Below are positions 28,601 through 40,000 of a DNA stretch of 64,000 bases, piece after piece. The notes beneath the pieces are model-generated. The model was not told the DNA's origin, searched no databases, and saw only the letters and a program-made list of their open reading frames with translations. The translations under genes were made by a program, and so were the position numbers. Position 1 is the first letter of the stretch. Every line of letters begins with the position of its first letter. This DNA comes from Strix aluco (taxonomy: Eukaryota > Chordata > Aves > Strigiformes > Strigidae): positions 26,410,264 to 26,474,263 of the forward strand of contig NC_133931.1 of NCBI RefSeq assembly GCF_031877795.1, written 5' to 3'.

Positions 28601-28906
28601 TAAAGGTTTAATGCCACACTAACAGGTTCCTCCAAAACACCTGCCTTAACTGTGCCAAAGACACCCATGGCTTCCGATAAAAACACTTACCCCAGGTGCC
28701 TTTCAGACACTCGACAGACCTGAATGAATTAGCCTGTTAGCGAGGATGGGGAGGCAGTGAGGAGGAACAAGAAACGTTCAACACAAGCAGAACCGTTAAT
28801 CCTTCCCTCCGGCCAGGTTTTAGCCCTCGGCCTGGCAGTCCCTTCCCCGGGTCCCATCCGACCCCCGAGCCCAGCGCTCCTGCGAGTACCGGTGCGAGAT
28901 ACATAC
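25661..28906 (-). other. PDP1: PDP1 intron
   Basis: This 3.2 kb intron separates the CpG-island first exon from the main coding exon. The donor is GTATGT (28906-28901) and the acceptor is TTCTCTTGTCTTTCAG ending at 25661. It is AT-rich and holds a short TA run near 26,310, but no recognised transposon or RNA gene. Confidence 0.9.
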
Positions 28907-28937
28907 CGATCCGCCTGGGCCCAGGACACACACACAT
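28907..28937 (-). CDS. PDP1: PDP1 alternative coding first exon
   Basis: The ATG at 28937-28935 begins MCVCPGPRRI, with one extra base before a GTATGT donor. This peptide is known as the N terminus of the longer PDP1 isoform in mammals. Spliced to 25660 it gives a Gly-to-Ala-type junction codon (GCA) and continues IPVRSSRLPLLSDA into the usual MPAP start. Phase, donor and acceptor all fit. The result is 25 extra residues ahead of the mitochondrial presequence and a 560-residue precursor. The 31-base coding part sits inside the CpG island. The upstream boundary of the exon is not visible. Confidence 0.92.
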
Positions 28938-29440
28938 TCTCCTGTCACAACAAGAAGCCGCCAACATCCACAAAGCAGAAGCCCGGGGGGCGGGGGAGAA
29001 GCAAGGCAGAGAGTTTGTTAGAGAAGACGGAGAGCTCCGACACGAAGAGGGGGGACGACAGGAGAAGGAGACACGCACACACGCACGCAGCCCGTCTGCG
29101 GGCGCCCGCCGCCGCCCACCCAGCGATGGGAGCGGGCCAGCCCCGCAGCGGCGCGCCCAGAGCAGCCCGCGGAGAGCTCGGCAGCCCGCGCCCACACCCG
29201 CCGCCCCGCCGGGCGCCGAGCCCCCCGCCCCGCTCCGCTCTCCCTTCCGGCAGAGGCGAGGCGCCGCTCCCGCTCGCAGGGCCCGCCCGCCGGCACTGGG
29301 CGTCGCCGCGGCCGAGACCGCTACCCCCTCAGGCGCCGCGCGGCCCCGACATGGCCGCCCCTCCCCAGCCGCCCGCCTCCAGCACGACCCCCTTCCTTCC
29401 GTCCTTCCCTCCCTCCACCCCGGGCCGCGCGGGCACAGAC

Positions 29441-29575
29441 CTGGCCCCTTCCCGGACGGCTCGGCGCGGCCCCGCGGGCGGAACAGGGAAGCGGCTCCAG
29501 GGACCGAGCGGCCCGAGACACCCCCACACACCCGCCGCTGTCGGCCCCTCGCCGCCGCCACAACCACCTCCTGCC
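29441..29575 (-). other. PDP1: Possible non-coding first exon of PDP1
   Basis: The proposed start near 29,575 is followed by a good donor, CCAG then GTCTGT, with the exon ending at 29441. Splicing from there to 25660 would give a transcript whose first good start is the short-isoform ATG at 25616. Mammalian PDP1 uses several first exons, which is the reason for proposing it. There is no direct evidence of use. Confidence 0.25.
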
Positions 29576-29598
29576 CGCAGCCGCCGCGCTGCGCGGCG

Positions 29599-29640
29599 CC
29601 TTATAAAGGCCCTGGGGCGCGCGGCGCGCCGCCCATTGGC
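29599..29640 (-). promoter_or_regulatory. Candidate PDP1 core promoter: CCAAT and TATA motifs
   Basis: Read on the minus strand, CCAAT (29639-29635) is followed about 30 bp later by TATAAGG (29605-29599). That would place a start site near 29,575. The TATA motif is part of a near-palindrome (CCTTATAAAGG), so it could also serve the plus strand. The order CCAAT then TATA favours the minus strand and hence PDP1. The start site itself is inferred. Confidence 0.5.
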
Positions 29641-30024
29641 TGCCGGGGAGGGCAAGGAGGGCACGTGACACGGAGGCTCGGCGGCGGCTGCGGGAGCGCG
29701 GGGGGAGAAGAGGAGGGGGGCGCGGTGTGCGCGCGCACTGCGCAGGGGCGGGAAGGCGCGAACGCGGTGGCGGCGGCGACGCGCCCACCCCACCCCACCC
29801 CTCCCCCCGTTGTGCGTGAGGGAACACCCCGCCGCCCCTCAGCCCCCGCATCGCCGCGGGAGTGGGGCGAAGCTGCCCCGCCGTGAGGGAACCGCCGGTG
29901 GGAGGGCGAGCCCCGCCGCACTCGGAGGGAGGAAGGGAGGAAGGGCGGGGGGCGATGCGCGCCGAGAGCGCGTTGCCCTGCGGCACCGCGCGTCCGGCCG
30001 CCCGCCTTTTCGTCGCCTCCTTCA

Positions 30025-30049
30025 CCTCCTCCTCCTCCTCCTCCTCCTC
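30025..30049. repeat. (TCC)n triplet run
   Basis: Eight or so TCC/CTC units lie at the outer edge of the CpG island. This is a purine/pyrimidine-asymmetric simple repeat often seen near promoters. Confidence 0.85.
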
Positions 30050-30120
30050 ACCCTGGGACTGAGGCAGAGGTGAGGGCTGCCGTACCTGCTGCTGGCAGCT
30101 CCTCCCGGAGTGCAACGCGG

Positions 30121-33100
30121 ATGTTACAGGTGATTACCCTTGATTTGTGGATAAAAACCGGCCAGGCGCTGTCCCCGGCCTCCTGCTGGTACGAAGTCGA
30201 GGAACTGAAGGGAAGGCCGGGGTGGCTCGTCCCGTTGTCCTCTACGTGTGGCCGTGCCACAGTCACCCTCGCAGCAACCTGCCCCCCACGCTCCTTTGGT
30301 CAGGAGTCAAAGCCTGTTAAGGAGACTGAAAATGGGAAAATGTCTAAAAACTTATGTAGGGCGTATTGAGTTTTACTCAGAATTAATACTAGAGAGTGGG
30401 AATTGTGGGGTTTTTCCCTTGAAATGTGTAACAGTCACAAGGCATGTTAACTCTGCAGGAGACCACTGAAGCCTGTGCTGCAACATTTGGGTTTTTTTGT
30501 TTTTCATTTGCTCCCTGGTGTTTTGTCTTCACCAGAGTCACTCCAGGTAAAGCAGGCTGCCACAGAGTGCGAACAGACAGGGACACCTCTGCCCACTGCT
30601 TCTTGAGAAAGCCACGTTTGCTGCTGCTGCTGCCAGCAACGAATGGTTTGAGGGCAATGGCTACCGAGAGGGAATAGTCCTTCCCCAGAAGAGCAGCACC
30701 CATCCTTCCTACCAGTGTGGCAGGAGCAGTAGCCTCCTCTCCTTCCTTTCTCTCCCCTCCATTAGATATGATCCTGTCCCTATTCCACATCTCTAGGGCA
30801 ACATTCAATTTTGCATATGCTTTCGAGATACTTTGATCCAGCCTTACTCTTCATGTAAATTTTTGAATACTGAAAGTATATACATTCAACAACGTTTTGA
30901 TTTCTTTGATCATCTCTTTCTCTGTTTATAGATGCACGTGCTCTCATGCCTTTCTATTTTCAGGGTGGCCGGGATGCCCACTTTGCTGTGCACTGTTGGC
31001 AGCAGATGTTCGGCTAGCCTGTGGAGTGTTGCAATTAGCATTCCTTTAGCAGCTGTAGCAAAACAGATTTTGCCTATACTTGCATCTTTATCCAGTTGGT
31101 AGGATGTGTACAGCTGTATACTGAAATCAGTAGAGGAAACTAAGGAAAATGTGCACTTAGTGCCCAGAAGACTCAAGAGGTCTACTTGGGATATAAGAGA
31201 GTAGAAAGTACTGCCCTGTGACCTTATATGTGAAAGCCAGCCAGAAAGATAAAATGATGGCACCCTTAAAAATGCAAGTCTTCTACAGTAGTAGTTGAAA
31301 GCACAGAGTATCAAAATGTTCATTTATTTGCATTCTTGGTAGCTTTTATGACATTTATTTGTTTATCTAGAACGGTACACCATCATGTTCTCTTTGAGGC
31401 TTATTTTAGAATAAAATTTTAGAAAGGTATCTGACAGACACCATTGTACATTAAAGACTTCATTAAACAGCATGGAAGATGAATGATTTACATTCTTTTT
31501 TAAATGTAGCACACAGTTAGAAATAGATTGGCAGAGTGTGCTGTAACAACAACCATTTACATAATTTTCTACTTGCAGCAAGAGTGACTGTAAAGCATAC
31601 AAGTTTAGAAATGTTCTTAAAGACTACGTAAGATGGAACAATTAAGGCATCCTCTTACCCCATCAGAAGGTAAAAGGCTGTGCGAAGACAGACCTGTGCT
31701 TGGGTGTATTTGAGTGATAGTCGTATGAGTCGATATACAGAAATGGATTGAGATGAAGTCACCACTGCATCTCCTATTTCTGTTGGAAGTACGGGGTTTG
31801 CAGAGTGGATTCATGTTTGACTTCTGAAGAGAATGTTGCTGTCTAGAGTTGCCTATCGAGAAAAAAAATCCACGAAATAATTAGCATTTAGCACTTTTGG
31901 TCTTCAGAACATCTTGTGACCATTAGTTTAATTTCCTGTAACACGCTGGGAAATTGAAAGGTATTTAAATTTAAATTATAGCTACCTGATTATCTATTTT
32001 ATTCATCCCTTTCTCTTCCTGATTTAAGGCCACGAGAGGAGCTACTTTTAGGGCTGATATTGGAAGCTATGGCTCCGTGTCTCACAGTACCCTGTTGATA
32101 GCACATATCTCTTTGAACAAAAGACAGAATTTGAATTTCCAGATACTGAGTGAGAAGAGAATTTGGCCTTAGCAGCCACATATAGAAATCCCACAAATGA
32201 AAGACAAAATACTAAGACTTGGCTGACATTTTGCTCCTCAAGCTGATGAGAGTTTGCTGGTGTGCCAGAAGTTGGATGTTGTAATCTGACTGGAAAGTTA
32301 GGTTTTCCTTTTCTTCATCTTGCTGCTGCCAAGACCTTTTTCTGCACTTTGAGCAACAGTCCATTTTTGCTGATTCTAAATAAAAAAAAATTTTTAATTA
32401 ATAAAAACATGTTGTTCCATGTTTAACATTTTACGTCAAGGACTGACGGAAAAGCAAGTACTTTTAACTGCTTCCAGGTATGTGAAGTCTCTCTGTTTCC
32501 CTGGACAGAAGGATTATCATCTGAGTGTAACAGAAGACATCAGCTCTCATCTACCGTGCCTGTTGCCAACAGTGGGTCATTCTGCATTGCAGAAGCGATG
32601 GGCAGCTATGCATTCTCTCTGCAGCTGAAGTGCTGCAGTAGTTACCCTAAAGCTTTCTACATACATTTCCAGAGAAACCCCATTACAGATCATCAAAATC
32701 CATTTTCATTTTAAATCAGGTGTTTGTAATAACCTTCTAGTTTAGATAAGTTCTTGTGCCTAATGTACAAATATTTTATTGATTCAGTTTTACTGAAAGC
32801 CAGTTCAGGAACACAACTGATTGTACATCCCCTGACTGCTGAACATTTTTACGATATCTTTGCACACAGTGTTTCAGAAGTGCCATTTTGCTCTGGTGCC
32901 CGTTGAAAAGAGCAGTCACTCATAAAACCTGTCTCAAAATTGCGTGCACAGATCAAACACTTCCACCTGGCATGCTGCCATACCAGCCTGGAACAGGAAA
33001 AAAAAACCAAAACAGAAGTTGTACAAGTTTTGAAAGCAGAAAGAAAAACCTAACAACGGGGAAAATGAGGGAGAAAAACATACCACGTACTGAATAAATG

Positions 33101-33732
33101 GGAAGAATAGGGCAAATCTAAAGTGGATTCTTTCATTTCCTGAAAGCATTATAGAAGCAATGACAGCAATGTAAATCTGCTGTTCCACAGAGCTGCAATT
33201 TATTTTTAGCAGAAATCAGGAGCATTACATGGCAAAAATAAATGTGTCAGTAGAGCTCAAAGCAGACGGAGTACCTGCAAATAGCAATGGCCTGTGATCT
33301 TCAGTCTGCTTCAAAGGAAGATTTTGGTTGTACATTCATGTATTCTGCCTCCCTCTTGGGGAATGTTTGCTGTGGGTGGTGCATTCGTCCTCCTTTAACA
33401 CAGCTGGGTTCTCGGGTACGGTGATTGCTTCTGAAGTTTTACAATGAGCCCTGCAGAAGGTGATTTTTTAAAAACATCTTACGTGTCAACCTTAGAGTAA
33501 GCCAGCAGTGCTGAGCCACATGACTTGTCTCTCCCCTGCCCTTTCTAAAGGGGAGCCCAGTGAGGAATCATAGAGACAATTGCTTTCAGTGGGTATTTTG
33601 CTGTCACCGTGGAACCCAGGGATAGTTTGATTTATTTTGTCCCCCCCGAGGCCCTTTGTATCTTCACTCTCAGTTCCTTTCCGAAACGAAGCACTGGGTC
33701 TGGTTTCGTTCAGCAGTTGGGATCCTGCTTCC
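30121..33732. other. Intergenic DNA upstream of PDP1
   Basis: No coding exon or repeat family was recognised after the CpG island ends. Open frames are short and without known similarity. Confidence 0.5.
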
Positions 33733-34055
33733 TAGAATCACAGAGTAATTGAGGTTGGACGGGACCTCTGGAGGTCATATAGCCCAACTCCCTGCTCAAA
33801 GCTGAACCAACTTCAAAGCTAAGTCAGGTTGTTCATGACTTGGCCAGTGTCGTTCTGGACATCTCTGAGGACTGAGGTGCCCCAGCCTGCCTGCAGCCCT
33901 GTTCCAGTGCTTCACCACTTTCATTGTGAAGATTTTTTATTTTTAATTAGTCAGAATTTTCTTTGCTCAGCTTGTATCTGTTGCCTCTTGCCCCTCAGGA
34001 CTTCTCTTCACCATCCTATTATATTCCTCAAGTCTCATTGGCAGAGAACTAAATG
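33733..34055 (-). mobile_element. CR1 LINE 3' fragment, minus orientation
   Basis: The left end TAGAATCACAGAGTAATTGA is the reverse complement of the CR1 tail. It is followed by GGTTGGACGGGACCTCTGGA and a CCAACTCCCTGCTCAAAGC block, again reversed CR1 3' sequence. About 320 bp can be followed before similarity fades. It is 5'-truncated and diverged. Confidence 0.88.
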
Positions 34056-37000
34056 TGGTTTTTGCATTTGCTAGGAGTTGTACACTAGCTTGCACCCTTC
34101 ACCTGGGTTGATCTTTCAGGGTTTGGTATCCAGTTTCAGGAATACAGCATTCTGACAACTCGGTGAAGTAAAGGAAATTCTGTAGTAAAATGTTATTGGA
34201 AAATAGGGTTTTTTGGGAAGCTTCAATACTTACGACATTATCACTGTCTGTGCTATGAGGAGGCAGTTTCAGGATATCAGGAGGTTGGCTCCAACAATTA
34301 TCTTAGCTCTGAAGGGGCTGATCCCTTTTCCAGCTGTAGCTCATCATGTGCATTTTTAAAATTTATTTGTTACAGTCATTTAAAAAAGTAACTACATTTG
34401 CAGTTATGGTTGCTGCCATGCAAAAGATTCAGTAAGCTCCAGGGGAAGTAGTGGAGATTAAAGCTGGGAGGGGAGAGGAATCTGCCTGCATTTTTCCAGA
34501 AAGATAATAGCTTATGCTTAGCAACAGACAAAATATTATTTACCTAATACTGCTGGAACAATGATATCCCAGTTTCATTTTATCATATGTGATACTTCTG
34601 AAATCAAAGATTGATTAGAGATTTTTAATTGGATACGGCCTTTCATCTCTACTTGAGATCACTGGAGTCAAGATATGGAAAGCCAAAGGATGGTCTGTAG
34701 AAACAGCTGGCTGATTTGAGTTGAGATGTCACTAGGCAAATGTGAACACTAAGGAATAATAATTTCTCCAGCAAGGAGGAAGAGCAACCAGTGCCAATGA
34801 CTAGAAGTACCGGTGTTATCTTCTTAGCATGAGGGTGTACCTTGGAGTGGGAAGTAGTTATGGAAGAGAAAATTAGAAATTTAGATTTAGAACCAAGAGC
34901 AGACACCGAACCAGTCTCTTAGGTGTCTCTGGGCCAGGGGTTACATCAGGTCCCATTTCCGCTTGTAACAAGGAAGTTTAGAAAGAACACCAGACAAAAG
35001 TGACCTCCTTCTCACTCCTGTTTACTTTCCTACGGTTTACCCTTGCCTAAATGCTGGGAAAATAAGACCCAGCTGTATCCTCTGGGGTTTGAAATTTGAT
35101 GAAAAAATATAAGCATTTGTTATTTTTTCCTGTACAAGATGAGTTAGGTTACTGTTTTCCTTTGTTAATAGAGTTATTATCTCAAGTGAACCCACCTACA
35201 TGAATATTTACTGTTTGCTTTATACTGTATGTTTAGTTTATATTTTTAAACAACAAACCAAAAATGTATTTATTCTAGCCTCTTACCTTCAGTCTGGTTT
35301 GTCTGCCTGTCCCTAGACAGCGTGCTTCTCAAAACAAGGAAAATACTTTCCCAAGTGGCTTGGAAAGGAGTTAGCTTGGGTCTAGACACAGACAAATAAC
35401 TAAGAATGTAGTCTAATATATAACTAATGTAATAGTTTTAAAAGATCTTAAGGTTTAGGGCTAGATCCAGTAAATTATTCTTTTCTTCCAGGTAGGTGCC
35501 TTAAGTGGAAGGTTACAGAGTCCCAGTTGCTGCCTCGGAGACAAGGAGTGGTAGATTCCTGTGTAACTCGGGACCAGTCTTCACTGCAGGGCGAAGGATT
35601 GCCCTCACCTCAGCTGACCTACAGCCGAACAGGAACAGTACCGCCTGGAAAACCAGGCAGTGTGGACTGAAGGTGAGAATTACACCGGTGTTTTCCAGTT
35701 ACAGGGAGAAAGCTTTAGCCGCTAGGCTATTACACGGTAAGACAGGAACCAGCAGAAGGAGCAACAAGAGAAAGTGTCTTACAAGAGAAATTGGAGCTTT
35801 GTTCATGGTATTCAGGAACTGGAGGTAGACACCTCCCTCTGAGAGATCCTGTCGCTCTCAGCAGAACAAAGCTGTGCTCCTGTGCCAGGCTTTTAATCAA
35901 AAGAGAAGACTGGACTGCGACCGTTTCTAGCAGGCCTGCTTTAGGGGTGGCCTTCTTGTTCTGAGAAGTTTTTTAGAAGGTCATTCAGGGATCCTCACTC
36001 TAGTTTTGCCCTGGATTGGCACCTGGATGCCTTCCTTGGCTCTGGATTCCAGCCCAGGGCTGGATCTAGCTTGCAAGGCCGAATAACCTGCATGTTCAGT
36101 TGCACAGATCAATGATGTCCCGGTGGCACAGGCCAGGGAGGTGATGCAAGATCACAGATTTCTCCACAGAGGGGCTGTGCCTCTGAGGAACCTCCAGAAA
36201 GATCTGTGAGCATCGGGAAGACATTCAGTAAGCGTAAGGTGACTGCTATCCTGCTTGTTGTCAGGAGCTCATGGCATATGTTTCCTGGGGATGATTTTGG
36301 GCCTGCAAGTTAGCAGTCCAGGCACCTTACTCTTTCCCCATGATCATTTTACTCAATGTGTTTCAAATGTCCTGGAACATGTCCAGATTGCAAGCTAAGT
36401 GTTTTAGAGTAGTATTTTGAGAGGAAGGATTATTTCTTCTACCAGCATTGATACCAAACACTGGGGCTAAACACCAGCCACATCAGGCCCTTTCTGTAAA
36501 ACTTCTTTGAACTTCAGATGCATCTCTGCAGCCCACAGATTTGTGTAACTGCAGAGGTTTGTTCAATTTGGCTGGATGTTATATAATCAGTCTTTTATTT
36601 TCCTTTTGCTTGTGATCATGTTATGTAGGCTGCCTTCTTAAATTTCAGCAACCCTAAGGCAGCCTGAGTCATGTGTATGAGGCTCTTTTTTGCACTGTTG
36701 TGTAAGGTAGTGAGTTGCAAAGGTCATGGGAATGAGTTATTTAAAAACTGAAACATGCTGGGCTCTATCCAGCTTAGAATAGATGAGCTCAGAAAGGCAT
36801 TTACGTTTTAAATTACAGCTTTGGTTATCAAGGACTGGTTGACTTCAAGTTAGTATTTCTGTTTCTTTAGCAAACTGCAGTAGCATACAATATTCCTGTT
36901 TCTTTTATATGTGTTGCTGACATAATCATGCATTTACATGAGACAATGAATAAAATATTTACTTTCAATCCTCAGAAAACAAATGCATTCACAAATACTG

Positions 37001-40000
37001 TCATCATAGGCACAGTCTTCATGCTCATTCGTTTTCAGTGCTCACAGCCATTAATCTCCTTTACCGTTTGTTCTCAATGGAAAACGTTCGATTCACGGTC
37101 GAAGTACGTACTTGAGTGCTTTGTTCCACCCGCTGGACAACCAGGTTGCGATGTGTCACTACGCTCTTGTGTAATCTGGCTCAGTCATACCAATACCATT
37201 CAGGTAAAAGGTACAAGAACAGATAACTGTGGAGGTCCCTAGGGCAGGTCCATATATTTCCATTCACTCCGTCACCTGTCTGGTTTAAGCCATCCATCTG
37301 TACCCTCATTTTTAGGAAGCTATTTCTTGCTTCCTCCTTCATGTCCCCTCCCAGGCCCTTCAAGTCACCAGCCCTGCAAGAGTGTGTCCGGCCATACTTT
37401 AAAGTGCAAGTGCTCTGAACTACCCCAAAAGCACTTTTAAACTTGGATCATTGCACAGAGCAGACCAGGGCACAGCTCCACAGACCACTCTGCAGGCAGA
37501 GCAGGGCAGGCAGCAGTCTCTGGCAGAAGGGAAGGGCATTGCAGCAGGGCTGCGGAAGCAGAAGAGAATACAGAGCCACACCCTGGGAGTGATTTTTGTT
37601 CTCTCCATCAGCCTATGCAGCTATCCCAACATCATTCTGGCCATTTGTGAAATCCCGCATGTGTAATTCTCAATTACTTCCATTTTCATGCAGCAAAATG
37701 TAATCCAGCCTTTGATCACATCAACTCTTGTTGAAAATAGTAAGAGCAAGTTATGGAATGAGAAAAAAATACATTAAATTGGTTTGGTGTGAGAAAGCAC
37801 TTAAATGTCTCTGATTACTGAAAACCAAAACAGTACAATCCACCTCCCAAAGTATCCAAAACTCCTCCCAACATAACAAAATTAAGTAATAGCGTGTCCC
37901 ATACAGGCTGCCTAATACAGTATACCGGTAAATGATACAGACAGAAAGCGGTTAAGCCATGAGTTGTGGAGTCACATCTGTGCATGTCAGAGCGGCAAAA
38001 AAACCAGAAAACGAAGGGTAGAAATGCAAAGAGCACAGTAAAATGAGTTCAGGGACATGATACTGAAAGGAAAGAGAACACTGGGGCAAAGGACTTCCTG
38101 GGAAAGGCTTGGATGTGAGCACAGGTGGGCTCTTGCTCTTTGCCTGTCTGCTTTTTGCTGTGTTCAGAAAAACAAGAACTTAATACATGTCTTTTTAAAT
38201 AAAGGAATTGTTCTATTGCAGTATACCCAGTACCAGCATCATGACTCAAGGTGATTGCTGGGATCAAACATGAACAGCTATAAAAGGGGAGCTGGAATAA
38301 GGAAGAGCAGTGGCTATGAAGCTTTAAGGGTTTAAAGATGTTAGCAAAAAGAAATCCCAGTGATTTTCCTCTATTCAAGTCTTTCTGTTTTGTATTTGCA
38401 TGTATGAGTGGGTAAAATATAAAAGATTCAGAGGTTTGTGTGTTTCTTGCATGTTAATAATGGAAGGATACCCAGAGTCAAAAAGCAATGCCTTAGGTTA
38501 ATTTGGAAACCCCTGCTTGAATCTGCCATCACCTGGAAACTGGCAACAAACTCTCTTTCCTCCGGAGGAGAGTTATAAAACCAGACAAGGGAAATCTGCA
38601 AAGAGAAAGTCTGTTCGCTTCTCTAGCACTGCTCTTATCCTCTTGAACTATCTCAGGTCGAGCAACTGGAAGACAGCATGTTCTGTAGGCAGATGGCTCC
38701 TGGCAAGCAGTCAGTACAGCTGCGAATATGACACTCCGTGCCAAACATGAGTCTGTAATTTCTACAACTCTCCAATTGTCAGCTTTTTGAGGATACCATT
38801 TAGTCATTTCCTGGGAAGACAAAGGATGTCCATCAGACCTAATGATACTTCACTTGCACACAGGTTGCTGTGTGGGAGGTGGCTATAACATGAACTTGGA
38901 AAATGAGCATGACTGATTCAAAATTACAGCAATGGCGTTGATGCAGGAGTGTGCTGCCAGGCAGTTCTCAGAGTCCCTGCACCCTTTGTCAAACAAGGAG
39001 GAATTTTCTTTCAACTTACTTTGCTCAGCTGTCTAAATAAGAGAGCAAATGCGCCTCAGGAGAAATGAGAAGTGTGTTAGTTTTCATTAACTTTTAATTT
39101 GAAGTCTGCATAACTGAATGAAACCACTGTAGTAATCTGGAAAGGGTATCTGAAAGCCTTGTTGAATCAGAGATAATTCCTCCCTTCTCTCTGAAAAGTA
39201 CATATTAAAAAGGTGCTTTGTTCAGAGGCACAGTATCCCCACCAGTGCTGGCAAAGAGTCTTCTCCAACTCAAGCAGTGGGAGCAGCTCTAGAAAGTAAT
39301 TTCAGGCTGCTGCAGGATTCCCAGGGCTGTAGTAAAGGTCAGTGTGTTGTGTCCTTCAGCCGTGTGGAGTTTTGATTAGCAAATCTGCATCGTTGACAAC
39401 TCTGAACTGCTTCCAGACAGCGATATATTAGGGCTCCCATGTGCACAAGAAGTGCATTCCCCATGCCCAGCTTGTGCTCAAAGGCATGGGACTTGCCACA
39501 CAGCATTTAGGCTGTAACGCTTACTGCAGCAAGGCTCACACCCAAACATTCCAGTCATATCAGGAAAGAAAAGTTAAAAAGTGTTGTTTTGCTGCCAGAT
39601 CTTAAAAAAAAAAAAAAAAAGAAAAAAAAGAGGCTAGTTTCAAATACTTAAGGATGACCTATGAGAATAGAAAAACCTCTGGATCTCAAGTGCCTCCCTG
39701 CTTGTAACCAGTAATGCCAACCCTCTTGTGAACAGGGATTTTATATATGAAACAAGGAAAATTTGACTAAGGGAAAAGGGACTATAGCGTGACTGAGTCT
39801 CTTCCTACGCCGTACCATTTTCCAGGGTCATTCCCTAAGGCCATCTTTACAGTACTCACAGTGCCAGACCCTCATGTTTTCAGCATTTTAGCATGCCGGC
39901 AGCAATCATAATTCCTTCAGGTGCCTTGCCACCCCTACCTTGTGTTTTGTGACCGTGGCTTAGGTCTGTTTGGCCTTTCTACCAAGGCCAAATCATCAGG

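Larger units (their letters stand above)
28790..30120. promoter_or_regulatory. CpG island at the PDP1 5' end
   Basis: This is the only strongly GC-rich, CpG-dense tract of the window, and it changes sharply to AT-rich DNA on both sides. It covers the alternative first exon and the inferred start sites of PDP1. It contains repeated GC boxes (GGGGCGGG and complements), a CACGTG E-box (29662-29667) and a GCGCA/TGCGC pair (733-743 after 29,000) that resembles an NRF1 site with one extra central base. Such islands mark housekeeping promoters. Long open frames on both strands here are by-products of base composition. Confidence 0.92.

Noticed and set aside
28757-29668. 303-codon open frame on the plus strand with a good ATG context at 29,351
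   Set aside because: It is a product of the CpG island composition, is Pro/Arg/Ala-rich and resembles no protein.
35505-35828. 107-residue plus-strand open frame
   Set aside because: No known similarity, no splice or promoter context and a length expected by chance.
39604-39629. Poly-A run as the tail of a processed pseudogene
   Set aside because: No gene-like body to its left and no target duplication.
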